From: CAWGUU01 sp963825765
Lineage (GTDB): Bacteria > Actinomycetota > Acidimicrobiia > Acidimicrobiales > AC-14
Reading direction: 5' to 3'
DNA: 64,000 bases
NCBI GenBank assembly: GCA_963825765.1
Contig: CAWGUU010000019.1
Span: 62,001-126,000, forward strand
The position numbers were made by a program, and so were the translations under genes. Below the pieces are notes generated by a model, which did no database searches, was not told where the DNA came from, and saw only the letters and a list, made by a program, of their open reading frames with translations. Positions 1 through 7,604 of the stretch are shown here, piece by piece (within the stretch, counting starts at the first letter, position 1; every line of letters starts with the position of its first letter).

Positions 1-1
1 C

Positions 2-490
2 CTCGTGGACACCGAGGAGCAGGCCCTCGCCATCCGCGGCCGTATCGCCGCCGGCGAGGACTTCGCCACCGTGGCCAAGGCGGAGTCCAAGGACACGGCC
101 AGCGCCCAGAAGGGCGGCGACGTGGGCTGCGACATCACCACGGACACCGGGTTCGTGCCCGAGTTCCTGCTTGCCGTCTTCGCCCAGCCGGTGGGCGAGG
201 TGGGGGCGCCGGTCAAGACGCAGTTCGGCTACCACCTGGTGAAGGTTGGCTCACGCAACACGCCGCCGTACGAGCAGCTTGCCACCCAGGCCCGCCGCAA
301 GGTCACCGAGGCCGGCTCGGACAAGGTGCTGTCGGTGCTCGAGGCCGCTGTCCAGGGCTCGAGGATCGAGGTCAACCCCAAGTACGGGACCTTCCGCAAG
401 ACCGGGAACTCGCCCGGCGTGGAGCCGCCCCGGAGCAGCGCCCCCACCACCGCGCCCAGCTCGGGCGGACCCTCGCCGTCGGCCCCGTAG
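2..490 (+). CDS. PPIC-type (parvulin) peptidyl-prolyl isomerase, C-terminal part
   Basis: The gene runs in from before the window; the reading frame is open from base 2 and stops at 490. The visible part has the parvulin core: a DFATVAKAES segment, a GGDVGC segment where the family has the G-G-[DE]-L-G turn, and the closing FGYHLVKV strand. Parvulins catalyse cis-trans isomerisation of prolyl bonds, and SurA/PrsA-like members help fold exported proteins. The tail after about residue 135 is rich in Ser, Pro and Ala and looks disordered. The next gene, mazG, starts 4 bases after the stop, so the two are probably co-transcribed. The N-terminus (signal peptide or SurA-N domain) cannot be seen. 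Confidence 0.88.
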   Translation, partial: LVDTEEQALAIRGRIAAGEDFATVAKAESKDTASAQKGGDVGCDITTDTGFVPEFLLAVFAQPVGEVGAPVKTQFGYHLVKVGSRNTPPYEQLATQARRKVTEAGSDKVLSVLEAAVQGSRIEVNPKYGTFRKTGNSPGVEPPRSSAPTTAPSSGGPSPSAP

Positions 491-494
491 GACG

Positions 495-1910
495 GTGTTG
501 ACCGGGCGGGTCGTGGTGGTGGGGCTCGGTCCGGCCGGTCCCGACCAGCTCACCGCCGCCGCCACCGCGGCCGTCGAGCGCATCCCCCGACGCTTTCTCC
601 GCACCACCCGCCATCCCGCGGCCCCTGCCGTCGAGCCGGCCGTCAGCTTCGACGCCGTGTACGAGTCGGCTGGGTCGCTCGACGAGGTGTACGCGGCCAT
701 TGTCGACGCGCTGGTCGAGGCCGCCGGAGCCGAGGGTGCCGGCGCCGAGGTGCTCTACGCCGTCCCCGGCTCGCCCTCGGTGGCCGAGCGCACCGTGGAG
801 CTGCTCCTGGCCGACGAGCGGGTCGAGGTCGAGCTGGTGGCCGGGCTGTCGTTCACCGACCTGGCCTGGGCCCGGCTGGGCGTCGACCCGGTGGCGGCCG
901 GGGTCCGTCTGGTCGACGGCCACCGCTTCTCGGTTGAGGCGGCCGGCGAGCGGGGGCCGCTGCTGGTGGCCCAGTGCGACTCGCGGCGCGTCCTGTCCGA
1001 GATCAAGCTGTCGGTCGAGGGCCCGCCGCCCCCCGAGGTGATCGTGCTCTCCCGGCTCGGCCTGCCCGACGAGTCGGTGCGCGCCCTGGCCTGGGACGAC
1101 CTCGACCGGGAGGTGGAGCCCGACCACCTGACGTCGCTCTACGTGCCGGTGCTGGCGGCGCCGATCGCCGGCGAGGTCGCCCGCTTCGCCGAGTTGGTCC
1201 GCACCCTGCGGGAACGGTGCCCTTGGGACCGCGAGCAGACCCACGCCAGCCTCACGCGGCACCTGCTGGAGGAGACCTACGAGGTGCTGGAGGCGATCAG
1301 CGCCCTGGACGGGGACGGTGGCGACGACGGCTACGACCACCTGGAGGAGGAGCTGGGCGACCTGCTGTTCCAGGTGGTGTTCCACGCCACCCTGGCCGCC
1401 GAGGAGGGCAGGTTCACCCTCGCCGACGTCGCCAGGGGCATCCACGACAAGCTCGTCCACCGCCACCCCCACGTGTTCGGCGGGGTGCAGGCCGACACCG
1501 CCGGCCAGGTCGTGCAGAACTGGGAGCGGATCAAGCAGGCCGAGAAGGGCAGGACGAGCCTCATGGAGGGCATCGCCCCCGACCTGCCGTCGCTGCTGTA
1601 CGCCCACAAGGTCCAGCGCAAGGCGGTGTCGGTGGGGCTGGCGCCCGTGGTCGGCTCCGGCGAGCCGGTCACGTCGGTCGAGGACGCCGGGGCCCTGCTG
1701 TTCGAGGCGGTCGACCGGATACGGCGGGGAGGGGTCGACCCCGAGGCCGCCCTGAGGGCATCCGCGGCCCGGTTCCGGGACCGGTTCGAAGGCATGGAAC
1801 GCCTCGCCGTCGCCGGCGGAGTCGACCTGGGCACCGTGGACCCGGCTACCGTCGATCGGCTGTGGGTGCAATCCGGAACGACTTCCAACCGAACGGGTTC
1901 GCGGCGATGA
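495..1910 (+). CDS. mazG: MazG nucleotide pyrophosphohydrolase with N-terminal tetrapyrrole-methylase-like domain
   Basis: The start is taken as GTG at 495 because the conserved VLTGRVVVVGLGPAGPDQLT segment begins there; the longer open frame upstream overlaps the foldase gene. Residues 1 to about 215 resemble the SAM-dependent corrin/porphyrin methylase fold (glycine-rich VGLGPAG start). From about residue 228 there is a MazG domain: CPWDREQTHASL, then LLEETYEVLEA and EEELGDLLFQ, which carry the acidic metal-binding residues. MazG hydrolyses NTPs to NMP and PPi and clears aberrant nucleotides. The same two-domain layout is known from Bacillus YabN. The stop overlaps the start of the next gene (ATGA at 1907-1910), which points to translational coupling. 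Confidence 0.92.
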   Translation: MLTGRVVVVGLGPAGPDQLTAAATAAVERIPRRFLRTTRHPAAPAVEPAVSFDAVYESAGSLDEVYAAIVDALVEAAGAEGAGAEVLYAVPGSPSVAERTVELLLADERVEVELVAGLSFTDLAWARLGVDPVAAGVRLVDGHRFSVEAAGERGPLLVAQCDSRRVLSEIKLSVEGPPPPEVIVLSRLGLPDESVRALAWDDLDREVEPDHLTSLYVPVLAAPIAGEVARFAELVRTLRERCPWDREQTHASLTRHLLEETYEVLEAISALDGDGGDDGYDHLEEELGDLLFQVVFHATLAAEEGRFTLADVARGIHDKLVHRHPHVFGGVQADTAGQVVQNWERIKQAEKGRTSLMEGIAPDLPSLLYAHKVQRKAVSVGLAPVVGSGEPVTSVEDAGALLFEAVDRIRRGGVDPEAALRASAARFRDRFEGMERLAVAGGVDLGTVDPATVDRLWVQSGTTSNRTGSRR

Positions 1911-2452
1911 ACATGCCGCCGCCGACCCCGATGACATCCGCGCCCGTCCGCAGCCGGCCCGACATCGAGGACTACGGGGTCCCAGTGGGCGAAGAGGGCA
2001 TGTTGGAGTGGTCCTACGTCTCCCAGCGGCTGGCGGCGGCGTCGTTCTATTGGGTGGCCACCATCGGCGCCGACGGGCTGCCCCACGCGGTCCCGTACTT
2101 CGGGGCCTTCGTCGACGACACCCTCTACTTCGAGACGGGGCCGACCACCCGCGGCGGGAGGAACCTGCGAACCAACCCGGCGGTGGCCATCCACCTGCAC
2201 AGCGGGGAGGAGGTCGTCATCATCGAGGGTACGGCCCGCACCGCGGTTCCCGGCGCCAAGCTGTTCGCCGACCTCCAGGACGCCTACCGCCCCAAGTACG
2301 ACGGCTACTTCCCGATGTCGGCCGAGAACCTGTTCGCCGTCCTGCCGACGGTCGTCTTCGCCTGGGACCTGGGTGACTTCCCCGCCAGCATGACCCGCTG
2401 GCAGTTCCGGGAGCCGGTCCCGCCCCAGTTCGACTCCCTGGGCGACGACTGA
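1907..2452 (+). CDS. Pyridoxamine 5'-phosphate oxidase (PPOX)-family FMN/F420-binding protein
   Basis: ATG at 1907 overlaps the mazG stop. The 181-residue protein has the split-barrel PPOX fold: FYWVATIGADGLPHAVPYFGAF near residues 45-65, DTLYFETG, then RTNPAVAIHLHSGEEVVIIEG, which is the typical strand order of this superfamily. Members bind FMN, F420 or haem and include oxidases and reductases of small molecules. The substrate cannot be read from the sequence. The coupling to mazG suggests co-expression but not a known shared pathway. No membrane segment or signal peptide is seen. Confidence 0.85.
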   Translation: MNMPPPTPMTSAPVRSRPDIEDYGVPVGEEGMLEWSYVSQRLAAASFYWVATIGADGLPHAVPYFGAFVDDTLYFETGPTTRGGRNLRTNPAVAIHLHSGEEVVIIEGTARTAVPGAKLFADLQDAYRPKYDGYFPMSAENLFAVLPTVVFAWDLGDFPASMTRWQFREPVPPQFDSLGDD

Positions 2453-2468
2453 AGGCTCTCCGCGACGG

Positions 2469-3401
2469 TCAGCGGCGCTCTTCGGCGGCGTCCTCGTAGC
2501 GGGCGGGACCGTCGCAGGTCGTGCGGATGCGGCACCACGAGCAGGCCGGGCCGGGTGAGATGGCACCTGTGGCGCCGGTCTCGAGCAGCTCGATCATCTT
2601 GAGTACGCCGTCGATGGTCCGCCGGACCGCGATCTCGAGGGTGTCGACAGTGACGTCCTCGTGGTGGAACGTGGCCGTGTCGAGGTAGTAGCTGGCTACC
2701 CGGAAGGGTGGCACGCCGACCCGCAGGGTCTGGACCAGGGCGTAGAACCGCAGGTCGTCCATGTGGGTGGGGTAGCTGCGGCCGGTCTTGAGGTCGACGA
2801 TCAGGGCCCGGGCCTCGTCGCCCCTGGCCACGCCGAGGGCCAGGTCGACCTTGCCGGCCAGCACGACCCGGGTGCCGCACAGCTCGACTCGGATCGGAGT
2901 CTCGGTCCGGGGCGCCCAGGACGCCTGCAACGGCGGCCAGCACTCCTGGAACTTCACGACAGTGTCGTGGGCCCGGCCCCGCAGGTCGGCGAGTTGGAGG
3001 GGCGAGGCGGTCAGGAGCCACTGGCGCGGGCTCGACCGGCGGTCGTCCTCGGCCAGCGACTCCATTGCGTAGTCGACGAGGTCGAGGGCGATGGGCTCGC
3101 CCCGGGACGAGATCGACAATTGGAGGGCCCGGTGGACGACGGTGCCCTCGGCGGTGCGGGGCGTCCACTGGAAGTCGTCGTCGCGCTCGGCCTGCCAGTG
3201 GGCCTCGCAGGTGTGGATCTGGCTCAGCTGGCGCTTGTCGATCCACAGCTCGTCGACGTCGAGGCGGTCGACGGCGGGCGCCAGGGCGAGCTCGAGCCGC
3301 CGCCGCAGCTGGTGGGCGAGGTCGGAGTCGAAGCGGGGGCGGGGTCCGCCGAGGGAAAGGAGATCGACCAGGACCCGGTTCTGGGCCGGAGACAGGCCCA
3401 G
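2469..3401 (-). CDS. Cas4/AddB-like PD-(D/E)XK nuclease with Fe-S cysteines, apparent CTG start
   Basis: Reading from 3401 gives 310 residues. Motifs are QIHTCEAHW (Cys65), GTVVHRALQ (about 86-94), GKVDLALG (Asp186) and IVDLKTG (Asp203, Lys205), followed by CSWCRIRTTC (Cys287, 290, 296). One N-terminal and three C-terminal cysteines flanking a RecB-type nuclease core is the Fe-S arrangement of Cas4 and AddB. No ATG, GTG or TTG exists in frame between the upstream stop at 3405-3407 and a TTG at 3119, which would remove Cys65 and the GxVVH motif. A CTG at 3401 lies 9 bases after GAGGAG, so I use it. The upstream membrane-protein gene ends 3 bases before it, in the same frame. Confidence 0.78.
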   Translation of the reverse strand: MGLSPAQNRVLVDLLSLGGPRPRFDSDLAHQLRRRLELALAPAVDRLDVDELWIDKRQLSQIHTCEAHWQAERDDDFQWTPRTAEGTVVHRALQLSISSRGEPIALDLVDYAMESLAEDDRRSSPRQWLLTASPLQLADLRGRAHDTVVKFQECWPPLQASWAPRTETPIRVELCGTRVVLAGKVDLALGVARGDEARALIVDLKTGRSYPTHMDDLRFYALVQTLRVGVPPFRVASYYLDTATFHHEDVTVDTLEIAVRRTIDGVLKMIELLETGATGAISPGPACSWCRIRTTCDGPARYEDAAEERR

Positions 3402-3404
3402 CGG

Positions 3405-4367
3405 TCAGCTCTCCTCGTCCCGAAGCTTGAGGGCGGTGACGGCGGTGAAGATGGTGAGGGCGGTGGCAGCCAGCGTGCACAGCAGGAAGCTGGTGAGGTT
3501 GATGAGGAAGTAGCTGGGCAGGTCCTTGGATGTGTTCGCGTGGAGGGTGCCCCGTACGGCCAGGACGCTGCCCAGGGCGATGACCACGGCGAGGATGATT
3601 GCCGTCCGCAGGGTCACCACCGCCACCTTGTACTGGCCGTCACTGACTCCTTCGCCGAACGCCAGCGGGAGCACGATCAGCAGCACCCCGCCGATCAGAA
3701 AGAAGAGGGTCGCCAGGCCAAGGCTGCCGAAGGGGTAGCCCAGGCGGTGGAAAAGGTCGTCGGGGACAGCGAAGCGCTCGCCGGTGCCCTGGCTGATGCC
3801 CTCGAGCAGCGTCATGAGGACCTGGAGGGTGATCAGGCCGATGATGCCGGCACCGGCGGTGACGAACAGCCCCGACCAGCGCGACGGGACCAGGTCGAAC
3901 TCGTCGAACTCGTCGACCTCGATGTATTCCTCGAGGTCGTAGTCCTCGTACTCCTCGTCGTCCGCGTCCTTGTCGACGTGGCGCGATGCAGCGCGGGTGG
4001 GCCGCGGGGGCAGGTCGATCCGTGGAGCGGTGGGTGTAGGGGTGGCAGTTGGCGAGGGTGGCGGGGGTGGCGGGGTCGTGGGCGCGGCCGGGGCGGCAGG
4101 GGCCGCCTGGGGCACGGGGGCGGTAGGACCGGGCTCGGGGACCGGAGGTACGACGGGGGGCGGTGACTGTGATGGCGGGGGCGGCGGGGCGGCGGGCGGT
4201 GACGGTGTTGGCGGGGGCGGCGGCGGCCCGGTAGCGGGCTCCGGTGCGGGCGGGGTGGCAGACGCGCCAGGGGCCGGCTCCGCCGCGGAAGGGCCGCCTG
4301 GGGCGGACGGGGTGGGCGCGGGGGACTCTGGACCGCCCCCGGGGCGGCCTTCCTCGGGGTCGGTCAT
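3405..4367 (-). CDS. Proline-rich, acidic-linker membrane protein with four predicted TM helices
   Basis: The 320-residue product has three parts. Residues 1 to about 115 are almost only Pro, Ala, Gly, Ser and Thr. Next comes a strongly acidic stretch (DADDEEYEDYDLEEY, VDEFDEFDLVPSRW). The C-terminal half has four hydrophobic segments, including LFVTAGAGIIGLITLQVL, ATLFFLIGGVLLIVLPLAF, RTAIILAVVIALGSVLAV and TSFLLCTLAATALTIF. I do not recognise a family with a defined function. The N-terminal part is probably a disordered cytoplasmic tail. It precedes the nuclease gene on the same strand with 3 bases between them, so the two are probably an operon. Confidence 0.75.
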   Translation of the reverse strand: MTDPEEGRPGGGPESPAPTPSAPGGPSAAEPAPGASATPPAPEPATGPPPPPPTPSPPAAPPPPPSQSPPPVVPPVPEPGPTAPVPQAAPAAPAAPTTPPPPPPSPTATPTPTAPRIDLPPRPTRAASRHVDKDADDEEYEDYDLEEYIEVDEFDEFDLVPSRWSGLFVTAGAGIIGLITLQVLMTLLEGISQGTGERFAVPDDLFHRLGYPFGSLGLATLFFLIGGVLLIVLPLAFGEGVSDGQYKVAVVTLRTAIILAVVIALGSVLAVRGTLHANTSKDLPSYFLINLTSFLLCTLAATALTIFTAVTALKLRDEES

Positions 4368-4453
4368 CCGCCTAGCCTGACCGGTCCCTCCCGTGTCCGC
4401 AATCGGGCGGCAAATCGGAGTGCGTTGTCGTACCCAGGTGCCATCCTTTGGCG

Positions 4454-4768
4454 ATGGCCACGGCCGACTCCGTTCACTTCGCCGCCGCCGCCCGGCTCCT
4501 GGCGGCGGAGGCGCGGCACCGGGGCCTGGCGGTACCGGGGTTCCGTAGCCCGCCCCGGCTCGAGGGCGCCGATCGCAGCCTGCGCCGACGGGCCGACGGG
4601 TCGGCGGTGGTGGCGGTGCGCGTGCGCGGCCGGCCGATCGAGGCGGTCGTGGCCGACATGGTCGACGGCCTGCTGGCTGCCAACGAGCTCGCTACGGTCG
4701 ATGCCGCCCGGCACCGGGCCCCGATGGTCACAGCCGTCCTCGACCGAGGGGCGCGCCCAGCCGCATGA
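4454..4768 (+). CDS. Small conserved-looking protein of unknown function
   Basis: ATG at 4454 gives 104 residues; a TTG two codons upstream is also possible. The protein is Ala/Arg-rich with alternating hydrophobic and charged residues and segments such as AAARLLAAEARHRGL and AVVAVRVRGRPIEAVVADMV, which suggest a compact alpha/beta domain. No signal peptide, membrane segment or catalytic motif is visible and I do not recognise the family. It sits 13 bases before an acetyltransferase on the same strand, so the two are probably co-transcribed. Codon usage matches its neighbours. Confidence 0.6.
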   Translation: MATADSVHFAAAARLLAAEARHRGLAVPGFRSPPRLEGADRSLRRRADGSAVVAVRVRGRPIEAVVADMVDGLLAANELATVDAARHRAPMVTAVLDRGARPAA

Positions 4769-4781
4769 AGGCGACGGCCGC

Positions 4782-5282
4782 ATGAGAGTGTCGGTGCGGG
4801 AGGTGGGCGTCGACGAGGTCGAGCCGTTGTCCCGACTGACCGTCGACGCGTTCGTTGGGCTGGCCGATGCCGTCTACGAGGACGGGTATCTCGGGGAACT
4901 GGCCGACGTGGCCCGCCGCGCCGAGGAGGCTGTGGTGCTTGTGGCCGTCGACCAGGAGAGTGGCGACCTGCTCGGTGGCGTCACCTATGTCGACCGGTCG
5001 GGTCGGTGGTCCAGCGGCGACCTCGACGGCGACGCCGAGCTGAGGATGCTGGCGGTGGCTGCGACCGCGCAGGGGAAGGGCGTCGCCGGCGAGCTGGTGG
5101 ACGCCTGCATCGCCCGTGCCCGCGCCGAGCGCAAGAAGCGCATCCTGTTGCACACCACGGAGTGGATGGAGGCGGCCCAGCGCGTCTACCAGCGAGCCGG
5201 CTTCCGCCGCACCCCGGAAAACGACATGCAGCTGATGCCGGAGCTCGTCCTCATCGGCTTCGTCCTCGACCTCGACGGCTAG
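4782..5282 (+). CDS. GNAT-family N-acetyltransferase
   Basis: ATG at 4782 gives 166 residues. The GNAT fold is visible: a beta strand with ELRMLAVAATAQGKGVAGELVDACIARA, where AQGKGVAGEL is the acetyl-CoA pyrophosphate loop (motif A, Q/R-x-x-G-x-G/A), followed by a helix, ILLHTTEWMEAA, and RVYQRAGFRRTPE (motif B with the conserved Tyr and Gly-Phe). Such enzymes move an acetyl group from acetyl-CoA to an amine. The acceptor is unknown. The tRNA-Leu gene follows 11 bases later. Confidence 0.88.
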   Translation: MRVSVREVGVDEVEPLSRLTVDAFVGLADAVYEDGYLGELADVARRAEEAVVLVAVDQESGDLLGGVTYVDRSGRWSSGDLDGDAELRMLAVAATAQGKGVAGELVDACIARARAERKKRILLHTTEWMEAAQRVYQRAGFRRTPENDMQLMPELVLIGFVLDLDG

Positions 5283-5293
5283 CCTGGGCGCCA

Positions 5294-5379
5294 GCCCGGG
5301 TGGCGGAATTGGCCAGACGCGGAGGGCTTAAAACCCTTTGGTCCCACGGACCGTGTGGGTTCGAATCCCACCCCGGGCA
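5294..5379 (+). tRNA. tRNA-Leu (anticodon UAA)
   Basis: The acceptor arms GCCCGGG (5294-5300) and CCCGGGC (5372-5378) pair fully, with discriminator A at 5379. The anticodon stem GAGGG/CCCTT encloses the loop CTTAAAA, placing anticodon TAA at 5329-5331. A long variable arm (GGTCC-CAC-GGACC) makes it a class II tRNA, and the T arm is GTGGG-TTCGAAT-CCCAC. The 3' CCA is not encoded, because CCCC follows the discriminator. Confidence 0.96.
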
Positions 5380-5562
5380 CCCCTTCTGCGGCGCGAAAGT
5401 GCTGGTCAGGGCGTTGCGGGTTCGTGTGGAATGCATTGAAATGACTGCCCTGGTCGCGGTTTGATCCAAGTTGCGGGGTGCCTCAAGCCGAATCGCGACG
5501 CTTGTTTCGTTCGCTTCGTTTATTTCGCATCCTGTTGGACCTGCCCGACCCGGCCGATCGGC

Positions 5563-5793
5563 ATGTCCATCGTTGCCAGCGCCGACATCGTGGTGACATC
5601 GAGCCTCGGTGACTTCCCCGCGCATGTGGCTGCGGGAGCTGACGCAGAAGCCACCGCGCGTATCGGCGACCAAGCCGGCAGGTGCACGTTCTGCGGCAAG
5701 TCTGCAAAGACCGTCCGGGTCGTGGTGGCGGAGACTGCATCGATTTGTGAAGCAGGTACGGGTCCGAGCATTGCCCGGTGTCGCATCGGTTTG
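5563..5793 (+). pseudogene. Possible remnant of a ClpX-type C4 zinc-finger protein
   Basis: The 414 bases between the tRNA and dinB contain no convincing gene. From ATG 5563 one frame reads into GRCTFCGKSAKTVRVVVAE and then ASICEA. This resembles the ClpX zinc-binding domain (CSFCGKSQ..V..L..G...ICDEC), but the fourth cysteine is absent and the spacing between the pairs is one residue shorter. The frame has no stop of its own and runs into dinB in the wrong phase. I read it as a decayed fragment, or chance. Bases 5380-5562 look less GC-rich than the rest (TTTCGTTCGCTTCGTTTATT near 5503) and hold nothing I recognise. Confidence 0.3.
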
Positions 5794-5807
5794 GGAACAT
5801 GTGTTCG
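5794..5807. promoter_or_regulatory. LexA/SOS box overlapping the dinB start
   Basis: GGAACATGTGTTCG contains GAAC-ATGT-GTTC (5795-5806), a perfect palindrome with the GAAC-N4-GTTC core used by LexA in Actinobacteria and Bacillus. It abuts the GTG start of dinB at 5807. LexA bound here would block transcription directly over the initiation region and release it after DNA damage. No Shine-Dalgarno sequence is seen upstream of the GTG, so a leaderless transcript is plausible. Confidence 0.8.
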
Positions 5808-6991
5808 TGAGCGAGGCGACGATCCTGCACGCCGACCTCGACTCGTTCTACGCGTCGGTGGAGCAGCGGGACGATCCTGCGCTGCGGGGTCGCCCGGTGA
5901 TCGTCGGGGGTGGCGTCGTCCTGGCCGCCAGCTACGAGGCCAAGGCCTTCGGCGTCAGATCGGCCATGGGTGGCGCCCAGGCTCGCCGACTTTGCCCGGG
6001 GGCGATCGTGGTCAGCCCCCGGATCACCGCCTACTCCGAGGCCAGCAAGGCCGTCTTCGAGGTGTTCGCCGACACCACACCGCTGGTCGAGGGGATCTCG
6101 ATCGACGAGGCGTTCCTCGACGTCGGCGGCCTGCGGCGGGTGTCGGGCACGCCCGTCGAGATCGCGGTGCGCCTGCGGCGGGAGGTGCTGGAGCGGGTCG
6201 GGCTACCCATCACCGTGGGCGTCGCCAGGACGAAGTTCCTGGCCAAGGTGGCCAGCGGCGTGGCCAAGCCCGACGGCCTGCTGGTGGTGCCCCCCGACGG
6301 CGAGCTGGACTTCCTCCACCCGCTGCAGGTCGAGCGGCTCTGGGGCGTGGGGCCGGTCACCGCCCAGAAGCTGCACGACCGCGGCATCGACACCGTCGGT
6401 CACGTCGCCCGGCTCCCCGAGGCGGCGCTGGTGTCGATGCTCGGACGGGCCTCCGGCCACCAGCTCCACGCCCTGTCCCACAACCGAGACCCACGGCGGG
6501 TCCAGGTCGGCCGGCGACGGCGATCGATCGGGTCGCAGCACGCCCTCGGCCGCTCGCCCAGGTCGGCCGACGACATCGACGCGGTGATGGTGGGGCTGGT
6601 CGACCGCGTCACCCGGCGGATGCGGGGTGCCGGGCGGGTCGGGCGCACCGTCACCCTCCGGCTCCGCTTCGACGACTTCTCCCGCGCCACCCGTTCGCAC
6701 ACGCTCCCCCGGGCGACGGCCCAGACCCAGACGGTCCTCGGCACGGCGCGGGTCCTGCTATCAACCGCGATGCCGCTGATCGACCGCCAGGGCCTCACCC
6801 TGGTGGGCCTCACCGTCGGCAACCTCGACGACTCGGGTGCCGTCCAGCTGACGCTCCCCTTCGACGGCCGTGGGAGTGCGCTCGACGCGGCCCTCGACGA
6901 GGTGCGCGAGCGCTTCGGGTCGTCGGCGGTCACCCGCACCGTCCTCCTCGGCCACGACCAGCCGATCTCGGTGCCGATGCTCCCCGACTGA
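5807..6991 (+). CDS. dinB: DNA polymerase IV (Y-family translesion polymerase)
   Basis: GTG at 5807 is chosen because VSEATILHADLDSFYASVEQ begins the conserved domain; GTG at 5801 is also in frame. The 394-residue product shows the palm catalytic motifs HADLDSFYASVE (first Asp) and SIDEAFLDV (Asp-Glu pair), the thumb helix-hairpin-helix LWGVGPVTAQKL, and a little-finger domain ending in QLTLPFD, which resembles the C-terminal sliding-clamp-binding QxxLF-type motif. It copies past damaged bases at low fidelity. The LexA box over its start indicates SOS induction. The length is normal for DinB. Confidence 0.95.
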   Translation: MSEATILHADLDSFYASVEQRDDPALRGRPVIVGGGVVLAASYEAKAFGVRSAMGGAQARRLCPGAIVVSPRITAYSEASKAVFEVFADTTPLVEGISIDEAFLDVGGLRRVSGTPVEIAVRLRREVLERVGLPITVGVARTKFLAKVASGVAKPDGLLVVPPDGELDFLHPLQVERLWGVGPVTAQKLHDRGIDTVGHVARLPEAALVSMLGRASGHQLHALSHNRDPRRVQVGRRRRSIGSQHALGRSPRSADDIDAVMVGLVDRVTRRMRGAGRVGRTVTLRLRFDDFSRATRSHTLPRATAQTQTVLGTARVLLSTAMPLIDRQGLTLVGLTVGNLDDSGAVQLTLPFDGRGSALDAALDEVRERFGSSAVTRTVLLGHDQPISVPMLPD

Positions 6992-7013
6992 CGCGACCGA
7001 TAGGTTCTCGCCC

Positions 7014-7586
7014 GTGTCCGACACGTTCGACCGGCTGATGCGGATCGTCTCGGATCCGGCGGTCCTTCAGCACCTGCCGGAGCCGGTGCGGCTGGCGTCT
7101 GGGGTGATGAGCTCCGACTTCATCGACGGGAAGCTCGCCGTCGACGACCAGGACGACCTCGAGCTCGTCGGCGCGGCCATGTCCGCGGCGGCGGCCGAGT
7201 CCGAGGTCGAGTTCGAAGCGGTCGGGGGCCTGGTGTTGGGGGCGGCGCCCTTCGCCTTCGCGGTGGCGGCCGCGGCCCGGTGCAAGTGGTTCCTGATCCG
7301 CAAGGAGCCCAAGGGACGGGGCACGAACCGGTGGCTCGAGGGCGCCCGCCTCCGGCCGGGCATGCCCGTGATGCTGGTCGAGGACGTGGTGACCCTGGGG
7401 GGCTCGATCCGCACGGCCTACGAGCGGGTGCAGGCGGAGGGCGCCGAGGTGGTGTTCGCCACCGCCCTGGTCGACCGCAGCGACGTCGCCCGTCGGTTCT
7501 TCGCCGGCGTGGGCGTGCCCTACGTACCGATGCTCACCTACACCGACCTGGGCATCGAGCCGGTGCAGGAGCCTGTCGAGGGATAG
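7014..7586 (+). CDS. Phosphoribosyltransferase, orotate phosphoribosyltransferase-like
   Basis: GTG at 7014 gives 190 residues. The PRPP-binding signature VMLVEDVVTLGGSIRTAYE sits near residues 121-139, preceded by a strand with FLIRKEPKGRGTNRWLEG, which matches the flexible catalytic loop of PyrE. The family transfers phosphoribose from PRPP to orotate in pyrimidine synthesis. No other pyrimidine genes are nearby, so it could be the genome's pyrE or a paralogue with another base as substrate. It starts 22 bases after dinB and may be transcribed with it. Confidence 0.85.
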   Translation: MSDTFDRLMRIVSDPAVLQHLPEPVRLASGVMSSDFIDGKLAVDDQDDLELVGAAMSAAAAESEVEFEAVGGLVLGAAPFAFAVAAAARCKWFLIRKEPKGRGTNRWLEGARLRPGMPVMLVEDVVTLGGSIRTAYERVQAEGAEVVFATALVDRSDVARRFFAGVGVPYVPMLTYTDLGIEPVQEPVEG

Positions 7587-7604
7587 CCGAGAGTCAGGAT
7601 CGGC

